Positions 45,301 to 57,821 of a stretch of 64,000 nucleotides of DNA are shown here, in pieces. The notes beneath the pieces are model-generated. The model was given only the letters and a program-made list of their open reading frames with translations, ran no database searches and was not told the DNA's origin. This DNA comes from Brachyhypopomus gauderio (taxonomy: Eukaryota > Chordata > Actinopteri > Gymnotiformes > Hypopomidae), in contig NW_027507056.1 of the NCBI RefSeq assembly GCF_052324685.1, forward strand, positions 62,001-126,000. Direction: 5' to 3'. Made by a program: the position numbers and the translations under genes. Every line of letters starts with the position of its first letter. Position 1 is the stretch's first letter.

Positions 45301-45883
45301 GCAGAAGCTTTTTGAAAAGATTGACGAGCCCCCAAAAGATGCTCAAACGCTCTTTCCTTATTCACTCGCATGCTGAGCACACCCCCTACCTGAAAATAGT
45401 ATTGGCACATGACTCTTACAGGTCATCCCTAGTTGATTCAAGCTGTGCTTTTTCTTTTGTAAATTCGCGTGTACACAGCAAGTTGTGTTGCATCCAATTC
45501 AATTCTCTCCACTGACCGTTCAGTCAATACCTTGATGGCGTCTGTATTGACACCTCTACTGAGACATCAAGCTGCCTCTTTGGAGCATGTTCGCTCCCAG
45601 ATCAAACTGCAGTGTCGTGGTGCCAACACAGAATAATGGACCACGTCGGACACTTTTCACTTTTGATTCTTTTTGATTCACTTTTGATGACACGCTTTTG
45701 AATACCTGATCACCTGGAATTGGTACCAGCTTGAAGTTAATAGTGAGTAGACTTATGGAGATTCATTTATTTGAATTTTCTTCTCAAGCCATTTGCAACT
45801 CAGAAGCAATGACACTTGTGCACTCATCATTGAGCTTGAGGAAGTCCAAGGAATTGATCTCTATGTTACTCTCGCTCCGCCGA

Positions 45884-45965
45884 GCTGCAATGGCCGAGAG
45901 GTTAAGGCGTTGGACTTGAAATCCAATGGGGTTTCCCCGCGCAGGTTCGACTCCTGCTTGCAGCG
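45884..45965 (+). tRNA. tRNA-Ser-TGA: tRNA-Ser (TGA), unit 20, A6 form
   Basis: A at 45889. Its counterpart one trimer on (unit 23) has reverted to G. Confidence 0.96.
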
Positions 45966-46367
45966 TGAGTGTCTTGTTGGGTGTGTGGAAAGAGAGTGTG
46001 CTCTCTTCCTGCTAGCCAGTTTTAAATATGCTTCTCATGCCATTTGCAACTTTGTGCTGCCAAACTTTAGCAGTCCTAACTGATCCTGAAATAGTCCCAG
46101 GAATTGAGTTACAAATGGCTGCTTCGTCGTTACAATGTGTTGGCATGGAAATGCAGTGGGGTCTCTTGCAGCGTAGAGGATTAACTTGCCTCTCTAATGT
46201 GATTTGTGATGAGACCTTATGCCACCAGTGGGGAGAGCTCGCACTCACAGGTGCTTCATCCAAAGATCTTCATGCAACATAGCGATGTCTTGTTTCAGGT
46301 AAAAGAAAAAGTGCCACATTCTTTCATGGCCGGTCACTGGTTGCTCCGCCTTGCGCTAAAAGAGGGT

Positions 46368-46439
46368 CTCCCCGTCGGGGAATCGAACCCCGGTCTTCCG
46401 CGTGACAGGCGGAGATACTATCCACTATACTAACGAGGA
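46368..46439 (-). tRNA. tRNA-Asp-GTC: tRNA-Asp (GTC), unit 20
   Basis: Consensus copy. Confidence 0.97.
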
Positions 46440-47202
46440 CACGTGCTGTGTCTCACAGTGATGCTGAGTCAGGTGACGTGCACTTGTCCCCTTGATTTTA
46501 AAGTACTCTGAATCATTGTGCCTGCAAGGAGGTGGTAAAAAGAACACATTGTGGTGATATTGACTCACTGTTGCCACTCCTCTTTTACCATCGTCAGTTT
46601 GTGGACTTATGATAGGAAAAACTCAAAGAATCTTGGTGACCTACAAGTTTGATTCATCTGCCTTCCTAGTTAAGTCATGCAAACCATTTGCTGCAAAATT
46701 GGCTTTAGCTACATTGGCAATTCATTTTGTCTTCGTATTCCAGTGCATTGTACCGAACTGCAATATCCATCTTAGATCAACTGAGATTTTGCATTTCTCT
46801 CTTTCCCACATGCAAGTTCTGAATTTCTTGGCACACATTACTGCTTTGCATCTACTAAAAGCACTCCAGAGAAAGCTTCACTTCATACCTTCATGAGGTA
46901 GGTGTCGTTTGTACTTGTATTTTGGTGGTATTTTTGTTTTTTTTTTTGTTTGTGCGCGTTGTTTGTCTACTCTTGGAACATCCTGTGATTGGTTAGGGTA
47001 GGATTAGAGTTTAATTACGTTGGCCTCAGATTCTGGTTAATTCCAGGCTTCTTGTGCTAACCTTGTTGTTTGTTAGCTGTTGTTGGCAGTAATTAGTTGC
47101 TGCAGGTGCACTTGCCGCCATGCTCCAAGGAGTGAATTGGGGGCGGATACATTTTTTCTCCAGCTTTGTTAGTTCTTCCTCAGCCTCGCTTCTTCTTTCC
47201 TA

Positions 47203-47275
47203 GCCTCGTTAGCGCAGTAGGTAGCGCGTCAGTCTCATAATCTGAAGGTCGTGAGTTCGACCCTCACACGGGGCA
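47203..47275 (+). tRNA. tRNA-Met-CAT: tRNA-Met (CAT), unit 21
   Basis: Consensus tRNA with the short TTTT terminator form. Confidence 0.96.
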
Positions 47276-47858
47276 GCAGAAGCATTTTGAAAAGATTGAC
47301 GAGCCCCCAAAAGATGCTCAAACGCTCTTTCCTTATTCACTCGCATGCTGAGCACACCCCCTACCTGAAAATAGTATTGGCACATGACTCTTACAGGTCA
47401 TCCCTAGTTGATTCAAGCTGTGCTTTTTCTTTTGTAAATTCGCGTGTACACAGCAAGTTGTGTTGCATCCAATTCAATTCTCTCCACTGACCGTTCAGTC
47501 AATACCTTGATGGCGTCTGTATTGACACCTCTACTGAGACATCAAGCTGCCTCTTTGGAGCATGTTCGCTCCCAGATCAAACTGCAGTGTCGTGGTGCCA
47601 ACACAGAATAATGGACCACGTCGGACACTTTTCACTTTTGATTCTTTTTGATTCACTTTTGATGACACGCTTTTGAATACCTGATCACCTGGAATTGGTA
47701 CCAGCTTGAAGTTAATAGTGAGTAGACTTATGGAGATTCATTTATTTGAATTTTCTTCTCAAGCCATTTGCAACTCAGAAGCAATGACACTTGTGCACTC
47801 ATCATTGAGCTTGAGGAAGTCCAAGGAATTGATCTCTATGTTACTCTCGCTCCGCCGA

Positions 47859-47940
47859 GCTGCGATGGCCGAGAGGTTAAGGCGTTGGACTTGAAATCCA
47901 ATGGGGTTTCCCCGCGCAGGTTCGACTCCTGCTTGCAGCG
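47859..47940 (+). tRNA. tRNA-Ser-TGA: tRNA-Ser (TGA), unit 21
   Basis: Consensus copy. Confidence 0.97.
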
Positions 47941-48344
47941 TGAGTGTCTTGTTGGGCGTGTGGAAAGAGAGAGTGTGCTCTCTTCCTGCTAGCCAGTTTT
48001 AAATATGCTTCTCATGCCATTTGCAACTTTGTGCTGCCAAACTTTAGCAGTCCTAACTGATCCTGAAATAGTCCCAGGAATTGAGTTACAAATGGCTGCT
48101 TCGTCGTTACAATGTGTTGGCATGGAAATGCAGTGGGGTCTCTTGCAGCGTAGAGGATTAACTTGCCTCTCTAATGTGATTTGTGATGAGACCTTATGCC
48201 ACCAGTGGGGAGAGCTCGCACTCACAGGTGCTTCATCCAAAGATCTTCATGCAACATAGCGATGTCTTGTTTCAGGTAAAAGAAAAAGTGCCACATTCTT
48301 TCATGGCCGGTCACTGGTTGCTCCGCCTTGCGCTAAAAGAGGGT

Positions 48345-48416
48345 CTCCCCGTCGGGGAATCTAACCCCGGTCTTCTGCGTGACAGGCGGAGATACTATCC
48401 ACTATACTAACGAGGA
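48345..48416 (-). tRNA. tRNA-Asp-GTC: tRNA-Asp (GTC), unit 21, probably inactive
   Basis: Two changes: invariant C56 lost in the T loop and B box (+ strand G to T at 48362), and the anticodon-stem change at 48376. Shared with unit 24. Confidence 0.7.
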
Positions 48417-49178
48417 CACGTGCTGTGTCTCGCAGTGATGCTGAGTCAGGTGACGTGCACTTGTCCCCTTGATTTTAAAGTACTCTGAATCATTGTGCCT
48501 GCAAGGAGGTGGTAAAAAGAACACATTGTGGTGATATTGACTCACTGTTGCCACTCCTCTTTTACCATCGTCAGTTTGTGGACTTATGATAGGAAAAACT
48601 CAAAGAATCTTGGTGACCTACAGGTTTGATTCATCTGCCTTCCTAGTTAAGTCATGCAAACCATTTGCTGCAAAATTGGCTTTAGCTACATTGGCAATTC
48701 ATTTTGTCTTCGTATTCCAGTGCATTGTACCGAACTGCAATATCCATCTTAGATCAACTGAGATTTTGCATTTCTCTCTTTCCCACATGCAAGTTCTGAA
48801 TTTCTTGGCACACATTACTGCTTTGCATCTACTAAAAGCACTCCAGAGAAAGCTTCACTTCATACCTTCATGAGGTAGGTGTCGTTTGTACTTGTATTTT
48901 GGTGGTATTTTTGTTTTTTTTTTGTTTGTGTGCGTTGTTTGTCTACTCTTGGAACATCCTGTGATTGGTTAGGGTAGGATTAGAGTTTAATTACGTTGGC
49001 CTCAGATTCTGGTTAATTCCAGGCTTCTTGTGCTAACCTTGTTGTTTGTTAGCTGTTGTTGGCAGTAATTAGTTGCTGCAGGTGCACTTGCCGCCATGCT
49101 CCAAGGAGTGAATTGGGGGCGGATACATTTTTTCTCCAGCTTTGTTAGTTCTTCCTCAGCCTCGCTTCTTCTTTCCTA

Positions 49179-49251
49179 GCCTCGTTAGCGCAGTAGGTAG
49201 CGCGTCAGTCTCATAATCTGAAGGTCGTGAGTTCGACCCTCACACGGGGCA
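49179..49251 (+). tRNA. tRNA-Met-CAT: tRNA-Met (CAT), unit 22
   Basis: Consensus copy. Confidence 0.97.
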
Positions 49252-49834
49252 GCAGAAGCTTTTTGAAAAGATTGACGAGCCCCCAAAAGATGCTCAAACG
49301 CTCTTTCCTTATTCACTCGCATGCTGAGCACACCCCCTACCTGAAAATAGTATTGGCACATGACTCTTACAGGTCATCCCTAGTTGATTCAAGCTGTGCT
49401 TTTTCTTTTGTAAATTCGCGTGTACACAGCAAGTTGTGTTGCATCCAATTCAATTCTCTCCACTGACCGTTCAGTCAATACCTTGTTGGCGTCTGTATTG
49501 ACACCTTTACTGAGACATCAAGCTGCCTCTTTGGAGCATGTTCGCTCCCAGATCAAACTGCAGTGTCGTGGTGCCAACACAGAATAATGGACCACGTCGG
49601 ACACTTTTCACTTTTGATTCTTTTTGATTCACTTTTGATGACACGCTTTTGAATACCTGATCACTTGGAATTGGTACCAGCTTGAAGTTAATAGTGAGTA
49701 GACTTATGGAGATTCATTTATTTGAATTTTCTTCTCAAGCCATTTGCAACTCAGAAGCAATGACACTTGTGCACTCATCATTGAGCTTGAGGAAGTCCAA
49801 GGAATTGATCTCTATGTTACTCTCGCTCCGCCGA

Positions 49835-49916
49835 GCTGCGATGGCCGAGAGGTTAAGGCGTTGGACTTGAAATCCAATGGGGTTTCCCCGCGCAGGTTCG
49901 ACTCCTGCTTGCAGCG
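49835..49916 (+). tRNA. tRNA-Ser-TGA: tRNA-Ser (TGA), unit 22
   Basis: Consensus copy. Confidence 0.97.
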
Positions 49917-50320
49917 TGAGTGTCTTGTTGGGCGTGTGGAAAGAGAGAGTGTGCTCTCTTCCTGCTAGCCAGTTTTAAATATGCTTCTCATGCCATTTGC
50001 AACTTTGTGCTGCCAAACTTTAGCAGTCCTAACTGATCCTGAAATAGTCCCAGGAATTGAGTTACAAATGGCTGCTTCGTCGTTACAATGTGTTGGCATG
50101 GAAATGCAGTGGGGTCTCTTGCAGCTTAGAGGATTAACTTGCCTCTCTAATGTGATTTGTGATGAGACCTTATGCCACCAGTGGGGAGAGCTTGCACTCA
50201 CAGGTGCTTCATCCAAAGATCTTCATGCAACATAGTGATGTCTTGTTTCAGGTAAAAGAAAAAGTGCCACATTCTTTCATGGCCGGTCACTGGTTGCTCC
50301 GCCTTGCGCTAAAAGAGGGT

Positions 50321-50392
50321 CTCCCCGTTGGGGAATCGAACCCCGGTCTTCCGCGTGACAGGCGGAGATACTATCCACTATACTAACGAGGA
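50321..50392 (-). tRNA. tRNA-Asp-GTC: tRNA-Asp (GTC), unit 22, base 65 variant
   Basis: T at 50329, as in unit 19. Confidence 0.92.
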
Positions 50393-51155
50393 CACGTGCT
50401 GTGTCTCGCAGTGATGCTGAGTCAGGTGACGTGCACTTGTCCCCTTGATTTTAAAGTACTCTGAATCATTGTGCCTGCAAGGAGGTGGTAAAAAGAACAC
50501 ATTGTGGTGATATTGACTCACTGTTGCCACTCCTCTTTTACCATCGTCAGTTTGTGGACTTATGATAGGAAAAACTCAAAGAATCTTGGTGACCTACAAG
50601 TTTGATTCATCTGCCTTCCTAGTTAAGTCATGCAAACCATTTGCTGCAAAATTGGCTTTAGCTACATTGGCAATTCATTTTGTCTTCGTATTCCAGTGCA
50701 TTGTACCGAACTGCAATATCCATCTTAGATCAACTGAGATTTTGCATTTCTCTCTTTCCCACATGCAAGTTCTGAATTTCTTGGCACACATTACTGCTTT
50801 GCATCTACTAAAAGCACTCCAGAGAAAGCTTCACTTCATACCTTCATGAGGTAGGTGTCGTTTGTACTTGTATTTTGGTGGTATTTTTGTTTTTTTTTTT
50901 GTTTGTGTGCGTTGTTTGTCTACTCTTGGAACATCCTGTGATTGGTTAGGGTAGGATTAGAGTTTAATTACGTTGGCCTCAGATTCTGGTTAATTCCAGG
51001 CTTCTTGTGCTAACCTTGTTGTTTGTTAGCTGTTGTTGGCAGTAATTAGTTGCTGCAGGTGCACTTGCCGCCATGCTCCAAGGAGTGAATTGGGGGCGGA
51101 TACATTTTTTCTCCAGCTTTGTTAGTTCTTCCTCAGCCTCGCTTCTTCTTTCCTA

Positions 51156-51228
51156 GCCTCGTTAGCGCAGTAGGTAGCGCGTCAGTCTCATAATCTGAAG
51201 GTCGTGAGTTCGACCCTCACACGGGGCA
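51156..51228 (+). tRNA. tRNA-Met-CAT: tRNA-Met (CAT), unit 23
   Basis: Consensus copy. Confidence 0.97.
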
Positions 51229-51811
51229 GCAGAAGCTTTTTGAAAAGATTGACGAGCCCCCAAAAGATGCTCAAACGCTCTTTCCTTATTCACTCGCATG
51301 CTGAGCACACCCCCTACCTGAAAATAGTATTGGCACATGACTCTTACAGGTCATCCCTAGTTGATTCAAGCTGTGCTTTTTCTTTTGTAAATTCGCGTGT
51401 ACACAGCAAGTTGTGTTGCATCCAATTCAATTCTCTCCACTGACCGTTCAGTCAATATCTTGATGGCGTCTGTATTGACACCTCTACTGAGACATCAAGC
51501 TGCCTCTTTGGAGCATGTTCGCTCCCAGATCAAACTGCAGTGTCGTGGTGCCAACACAGAATAATGGACCACGTCGGACACTTTTCACTTTTGATTCTTT
51601 TTGATTCACTTTTGATGACACGCTTTTGAATACCTGATCACCTGGAATTGGTACCAGCTTGAAGTTAATAGTGAGTAGACTTATGGAGATTCATTTATTT
51701 GAATTTTCTTCTCAAGCCATTTGCAACTCAGAAGCAATGACACTTGTGCACTCATCATTGAGCTTGAGGAAGTCCAAGGAATTGATCTCTATGTTACTCT
51801 CGCTCCGCCGA

Positions 51812-51893
51812 GCTGCGATGGCCGAGAGGTTAAGGCGTTGGACTTGAAATCCAATGGGGTTTCCCCGCGCAGGTTCGACTCCTGCTTGCAGCG
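51812..51893 (+). tRNA. tRNA-Ser-TGA: tRNA-Ser (TGA), unit 23
   Basis: Consensus copy (G at position 6). Confidence 0.97.
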
Positions 51894-52295
51894 TGAGTGT
51901 CTTGTTGGGTGTGTGGAAAGAGAGTGTGCTCTCTTCCTGCTAGCCAGTTTTAAATATGCTTCTCATGCCATTTGCAACTTTGTGCTGCCAAACTTTAGCA
52001 GTCCTAACTGATCCTGAAATAGTCCCAGGAATTGAGTTACAAATGGCTGCTTCGTCGTTACAATGTGTTGGCATGGAAATGCAGTGGGGTCTCTTGCAGC
52101 GTAGAGGATTAACTTGCCTCTCTAATGTGATTTGTGATGAGACCTTATGCCACCAGTGGGGAGAGCTCGCACTCACAGGTGCTTCATCCAAAGATCTTCA
52201 TGCAACATAGCGATGTCTTGTTTCAGGTAAAAGAAAAAGTGCCACATTCTTTCATGGCCGGTCACTGGTTGCTCCGCCTTGCGCTAAAAGAGGGT

Positions 52296-52367
52296 CTCCC
52301 CGTCGGGGAATCGAACCCCGGTCTTCCGCGTGACAGGCGGAGATACTATCCACTATACTAACGAGGA
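52296..52367 (-). tRNA. tRNA-Asp-GTC: tRNA-Asp (GTC), unit 23
   Basis: Consensus copy. Confidence 0.97.
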
Positions 52368-53130
52368 CACGTGCTGTGTCTCACAGTGATGCTGAGTCAG
52401 GTGACGTGCACTTGTCCCCTTGATTTTAAAGTACTCTGAATCATTGTGCCTGCAAGGAGGTGGTAAAAAGAACACATTGTGGTGATATTGACTCACTGTT
52501 GCCACTCCTCTTTTACCATCGTCAGTTTGTGGACTTATGATAGGAAAAACTCAAAGAATCTTGGTGACCTACAAGTTTGATTCATCTGCCTTCCTAGTTA
52601 AGTCATGCAAACCATTTGCTGCAAAATTGGCTTTAGCTACATTGGCAATTCATTTTGTCTTCGTATTCCAGTGCATTGTACCGAACTGCAATATCCATCT
52701 TAGATCAACTGAGATTTTGCATTTCTCTCTTTCCCACATGCAAGTTCTGAATTTCTTGGCACACATTACTGCTTTGCATCTACTAAAAGCACTCCAGAGA
52801 AAGCTTCACTTCATACCTTCATGAGGTAGGTGTCGTTTGTACTTGTATTTTGGTGGTATTTTTGTTTTTTTTTTTGTTTGTGCGCGTTGTTTGTCTACTC
52901 TTGGAACATCCTGTGATTGGTTAGGGTAGGATTAGAGTTTAATTACGTTGGCCTCAGATTCTGGTTAATTCCAGGCTTCTTGTGCTAACCTTGTTGTTTG
53001 TTAGCTGTTGTTGGCAGTAATTAGTTGCTGCAGGTGCACTTGCCGCCATGCTCCAAGGAGTGAATTGGGGGCGGATACATTTTTTCTCCAGCTTTGTTAG
53101 TTCTTCCTCAGCCTCGCTTCTTCTTTCCTA

Positions 53131-53203
53131 GCCTCGTTAGCGCAGTAGGTAGCGCGTCAGTCTCATAATCTGAAGGTCGTGAGTTCGACCCTCACACGGG
53201 GCA
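53131..53203 (+). tRNA. tRNA-Met-CAT: tRNA-Met (CAT), unit 24
   Basis: Consensus tRNA with the short TTTT terminator form. Confidence 0.96.
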
Positions 53204-53786
53204 GCAGAAGCATTTTGAAAAGATTGACGAGCCCCCAAAAGATGCTCAAACGCTCTTTCCTTATTCACTCGCATGCTGAGCACACCCCCTACCTGAAAAT
53301 AGTATTGGCACATGACTCTTACAGGTCATCCCTAGTTGATTCAAGCTGTGCTTTTTCTTTTGTAAATTCGCGTGTACACAGCAAGTTGTGTTGCATCCAA
53401 TTCAATTCTCTCCACTGACCGTTCAGTCAATACCTTGATGGCGTCTGTATTGACACCTCTACTGAGACATCAAGCTGCCTCTTTGGAGCATGTTCGCTCC
53501 CAGATCAAACTGCAGTGTCGTGGTGCCAACACAGAATAATGGACCACGTCGGACACTTTTCACTTTTGATTCTTTTTGATTCACTTTTGATGACACGCTT
53601 TTGAATACCTGATCACCTGGAATTGGTACCAGCTTGAAGTTAATAGTGAGTAGACTTATGGAGATTCATTTATTTGAATTTTCTTCTCAAGCCATTTGCA
53701 ACTCAGAAGCAATGACACTTGTGCACTCATCATTGAGCTTGAGGAAGTCCAAGGAATTGATCTCTATGTTACTCTCGCTCCGCCGA

Positions 53787-53868
53787 GCTGCGATGGCCGA
53801 GAGGTTAAGGCGTTGGACTTGAAATCCAATGGGGTTTCCCCGCGCAGGTTCGACTCCTGCTTGCAGCG
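53787..53868 (+). tRNA. tRNA-Ser-TGA: tRNA-Ser (TGA), unit 24
   Basis: Consensus copy. Confidence 0.97.
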
Positions 53869-54272
53869 TGAGTGTCTTGTTGGGCGTGTGGAAAGAGAGA
53901 GTGTGCTCTCTTCCTGCTAGCCAGTTTTAAATATGCTTCTCATGCCATTTGCAACTTTGTGCTGCCAAACTTTAGCAGTCCTAACTGATCCTGAAATAGT
54001 CCCAGGAATTGAGTTACAAATGGCTGCTTCGTCGTTACAATGTGTTGGCATGGAAATGCAGTGGGGTCTCTTGCAGCGTAGAGGATTAACTTGCCTCTCT
54101 AATGTGATTTGTGATGAGACCTTATGCCACCAGTGGGGAGAGCTCGCACTCACAGGTGCTTCATCCAAAGATCTTCATGCAACATAGCGATGTCTTGTTT
54201 CAGGTAAAAGAAAAAGTGCCACATTCTTTCATGGCCGGTCACTGGTTGCTCCGCCTTGCGCTAAAAGAGGGT

Positions 54273-54344
54273 CTCCCCGTCGGGGAATCTAACCCCGGTC
54301 TTCTGCGTGACAGGCGGAGATACTATCCACTATACTAACGAGGA
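54273..54344 (-). tRNA. tRNA-Asp-GTC: tRNA-Asp (GTC), unit 24, probably inactive
   Basis: Same two changes as unit 21 (54290 and 54304). Confidence 0.7.
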
Positions 54345-55106
54345 CACGTGCTGTGTCTCGCAGTGATGCTGAGTCAGGTGACGTGCACTTGTCCCCTTGA
54401 TTTTAAAGTACTCTGAATCATTGTGCCTGCAAGGAGGTGGTAAAAAGAACACATTGTGGTGATATTGACTCACTGTTGCCACTCCTCTTTTACCATCGTC
54501 AGTTTGTGGACTTATGATAGGAAAAACTCAAAGAATCTTGGTGACCTACAGGTTTGATTCATCTGCCTTCCTAGTTAAGTCATGCAAACCATTTGCTGCA
54601 AAATTGGCTTTAGCTACATTGGCAATTCATTTTGTCTTCGTATTCCAGTGCATTGTACCGAACTGCAATATCCATCTTAGATCAACTGAGATTTTGCATT
54701 TCTCTCTTTCCCACATGCAAGTTCTGAATTTCTTGGCACACATTACTGCTTTGCATCTACTAAAAGCACTCCAGAGAAAGCTTCACTTCATACCTTCATG
54801 AGGTAGGTGTCGTTTGTACTTGTATTTTGGTGGTATTTTTGTTTTTTTTTTGTTTGTGTGCGTTGTTTGTCTACTCTTGGAACATCCTGTGATTGGTTAG
54901 GGTAGGATTAGAGTTTAATTACGTTGGCCTCAGATTCTGGTTAATTCCAGGCTTCTTGTGCTAACCTTGTTGTTTGTTAGCTGTTGTTGGCAGTAATTAG
55001 TTGCTGCAGGTGCACTTGCCGCCATGCTCCAAGGAGTGAATTGGGGGCGGATACATTTTTTCTCCAGCTTTGTTAGTTCTTCCTCAGCCTCGCTTCTTCT
55101 TTCCTA

Positions 55107-55179
55107 GCCTCGTTAGCGCAGTAGGTAGCGCGTCAGTCTCATAATCTGAAGGTCGTGAGTTCGACCCTCACACGGGGCA
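55107..55179 (+). tRNA. tRNA-Met-CAT: tRNA-Met (CAT), unit 25
   Basis: Consensus copy. Confidence 0.97.
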
Positions 55180-55762
55180 GCAGAAGCTTTTTGAAAAGAT
55201 TGACGAGCCCCCAAAAGATGCTCAAACGCTCTTTCCTTATTCACTCGCATGCTGAGCACACCCCCTACCTGAAAATAGTATTGGCACATGACTCTTACAG
55301 GTCATCCCTAGTTGATTCAAGCTGTGCTTTTTCTTTTGTAAATTCGCGTGTACACAGCAAGTTGTGTTGCATCCAATTCAATTCTCTCCACTGACCGTTC
55401 AGTCAATACCTTGTTGGCGTCTGTATTGACACCTTTACTGAGACATCAAGCTGCCTCTTTGGAGCATGTTCGCTCCCAGATCAAACTGCAGTGTCGTGGT
55501 GCCAACACAGAATAATGGACCACGTCGGACACTTTTCACTTTTGATTCTTTTTGATTCACTTTTGATGACACGCTTTTGAATACCTGATCACTTGGAATT
55601 GGTACCAGCTTGAAGTTAATAGTGAGTAGACTTATGGAGATTCATTTATTTGAATTTTCTTCTCAAGCCATTTGCAACTCAGAAGCAATGACACTTGTGC
55701 ACTCATCATTGAGCTTGAGGAAGTCCAAGGAATTGATCTCTATGTTACTCTCGCTCCGCCGA

Positions 55763-55844
55763 GCTGCGATGGCCGAGAGGTTAAGGCGTTGGACTTGAAA
55801 TCCAATGGGGTTTCCCCGCGCAGGTTCGACTCCTGCTTGCAGCG
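55763..55844 (+). tRNA. tRNA-Ser-TGA: tRNA-Ser (TGA), unit 25
   Basis: Consensus copy. Confidence 0.97.
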
Positions 55845-56248
55845 TGAGTGTCTTGTTGGGCGTGTGGAAAGAGAGAGTGTGCTCTCTTCCTGCTAGCCAG
55901 TTTTAAATATGCTTCTCATGCCATTTGCAACTTTGTGCTGCCAAACTTTAGCAGTCCTAACTGATCCTGAAATAGTCCCAGGAATTGAGTTACAAATGGC
56001 TGCTTCGTCGTTACAATGTGTTGGCATGGAAATGCAGTGGGGTCTCTTGCAGCTTAGAGGATTAACTTGCCTCTCTAATGTGATTTGTGATGAGACCTTA
56101 TGCCACCAGTGGGGAGAGCTTGCACTCACAGGTGCTTCATCCAAAGATCTTCATGCAACATAGTGATGTCTTGTTTCAGGTAAAAGAAAAAGTGCCACAT
56201 TCTTTCATGGCCGGTCACTGGTTGCTCCGCCTTGCGCTAAAAGAGGGT

Positions 56249-56320
56249 CTCCCCGTTGGGGAATCGAACCCCGGTCTTCCGCGTGACAGGCGGAGATACT
56301 ATCCACTATACTAACGAGGA
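56249..56320 (-). tRNA. tRNA-Asp-GTC: tRNA-Asp (GTC), unit 25, base 65 variant
   Basis: T at 56257, as in units 19 and 22. Confidence 0.92.
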
Positions 56321-57083
56321 CACGTGCTGTGTCTCGCAGTGATGCTGAGTCAGGTGACGTGCACTTGTCCCCTTGATTTTAAAGTACTCTGAATCATTGT
56401 GCCTGCAAGGAGGTGGTAAAAAGAACACATTGTGGTGATATTGACTCACTGTTGCCACTCCTCTTTTACCATCGTCAGTTTGTGGACTTATGATAGGAAA
56501 AACTCAAAGAATCTTGGTGACCTACAAGTTTGATTCATCTGCCTTCCTAGTTAAGTCATGCAAACCATTTGCTGCAAAATTGGCTTTAGCTACATTGGCA
56601 ATTCATTTTGTCTTCGTATTCCAGTGCATTGTACCGAACTGCAATATCCATCTTAGATCAACTGAGATTTTGCATTTCTCTCTTTCCCACATGCAAGTTC
56701 TGAATTTCTTGGCACACATTACTGCTTTGCATCTACTAAAAGCACTCCAGAGAAAGCTTCACTTCATACCTTCATGAGGTAGGTGTCGTTTGTACTTGTA
56801 TTTTGGTGGTATTTTTGTTTTTTTTTTTGTTTGTGTGCGTTGTTTGTCTACTCTTGGAACATCCTGTGATTGGTTAGGGTAGGATTAGAGTTTAATTACG
56901 TTGGCCTCAGATTCTGGTTAATTCCAGGCTTCTTGTGCTAACCTTGTTGTTTGTTAGCTGTTGTTGGCAGTAATTAGTTGCTGCAGGTGCACTTGCCGCC
57001 ATGCTCCAAGGAGTGAATTGGGGGCGGATACATTTTTTCTCCAGCTTTGTTAGTTCTTCCTCAGCCTCGCTTCTTCTTTCCTA

Positions 57084-57156
57084 GCCTCGTTAGCGCAGTA
57101 GGTAGCGCGTCAGTCTCATAATCTGAAGGTCGTGAGTTCGACCCTCACACGGGGCA
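57084..57156 (+). tRNA. tRNA-Met-CAT: tRNA-Met (CAT), unit 26
   Basis: Consensus copy. Confidence 0.97.
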
Positions 57157-57739
57157 GCAGAAGCTTTTTGAAAAGATTGACGAGCCCCCAAAAGATGCTC
57201 AAACGCTCTTTCCTTATTCACTCGCATGCTGAGCACACCCCCTACCTGAAAATAGTATTGGCACATGACTCTTACAGGTCATCCCTAGTTGATTCAAGCT
57301 GTGCTTTTTCTTTTGTAAATTCGCGTGTACACAGCAAGTTGTGTTGCATCCAATTCAATTCTCTCCACTGACCGTTCAGTCAATATCTTGATGGCGTCTG
57401 TATTGACACCTCTACTGAGACATCAAGCTGCCTCTTTGGAGCATGTTCGCTCCCAGATCAAACTGCAGTGTCGTGGTGCCAACACAGAATAATGGACCAC
57501 GTCGGACACTTTTCACTTTTGATTCTTTTTGATTCACTTTTGATGACACGCTTTTGAATACCTGATCACCTGGAATTGGTACCAGCTTGAAGTTAATAGT
57601 GAGTAGACTTATGGAGATTCATTTATTTGAATTTTCTTCTCAAGCCATTTGCAACTCAGAAGCAATGACACTTGTGCACTCATCATTGAGCTTGAGGAAG
57701 TCCAAGGAATTGATCTCTATGTTACTCTCGCTCCGCCGA

Positions 57740-57821
57740 GCTGCGATGGCCGAGAGGTTAAGGCGTTGGACTTGAAATCCAATGGGGTTTCCCCGCGCAG
57801 GTTCGACTCCTGCTTGCAGCG
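57740..57821 (+). tRNA. tRNA-Ser-TGA: tRNA-Ser (TGA), unit 26
   Basis: Consensus copy. Confidence 0.97.

Larger units (their letters stand above)
43251..57083. repeat. Higher-order repeat: 5928 bp trimer
   Basis: Units 19-21, 22-24 and the start at 25 repeat at exactly 5928 bp. First members share a tRNA-Asp base 65 change and an AGCTTAGAGG spacer variant. Third members share the short Met terminator and, in units 21 and 24, the doubly changed tRNA-Asp. Units 22 and 25 share additional spacer changes absent from 19, so the second duplication is younger. Confidence 0.88.

Noticed and set aside
43251-57083. Assembly error as the full explanation of the near-identical units
   Set aside because: Units carry distinct private variants and nested shared ones, which a simple collapse or copy error would not make. 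Exact copy number still depends on assembly quality.
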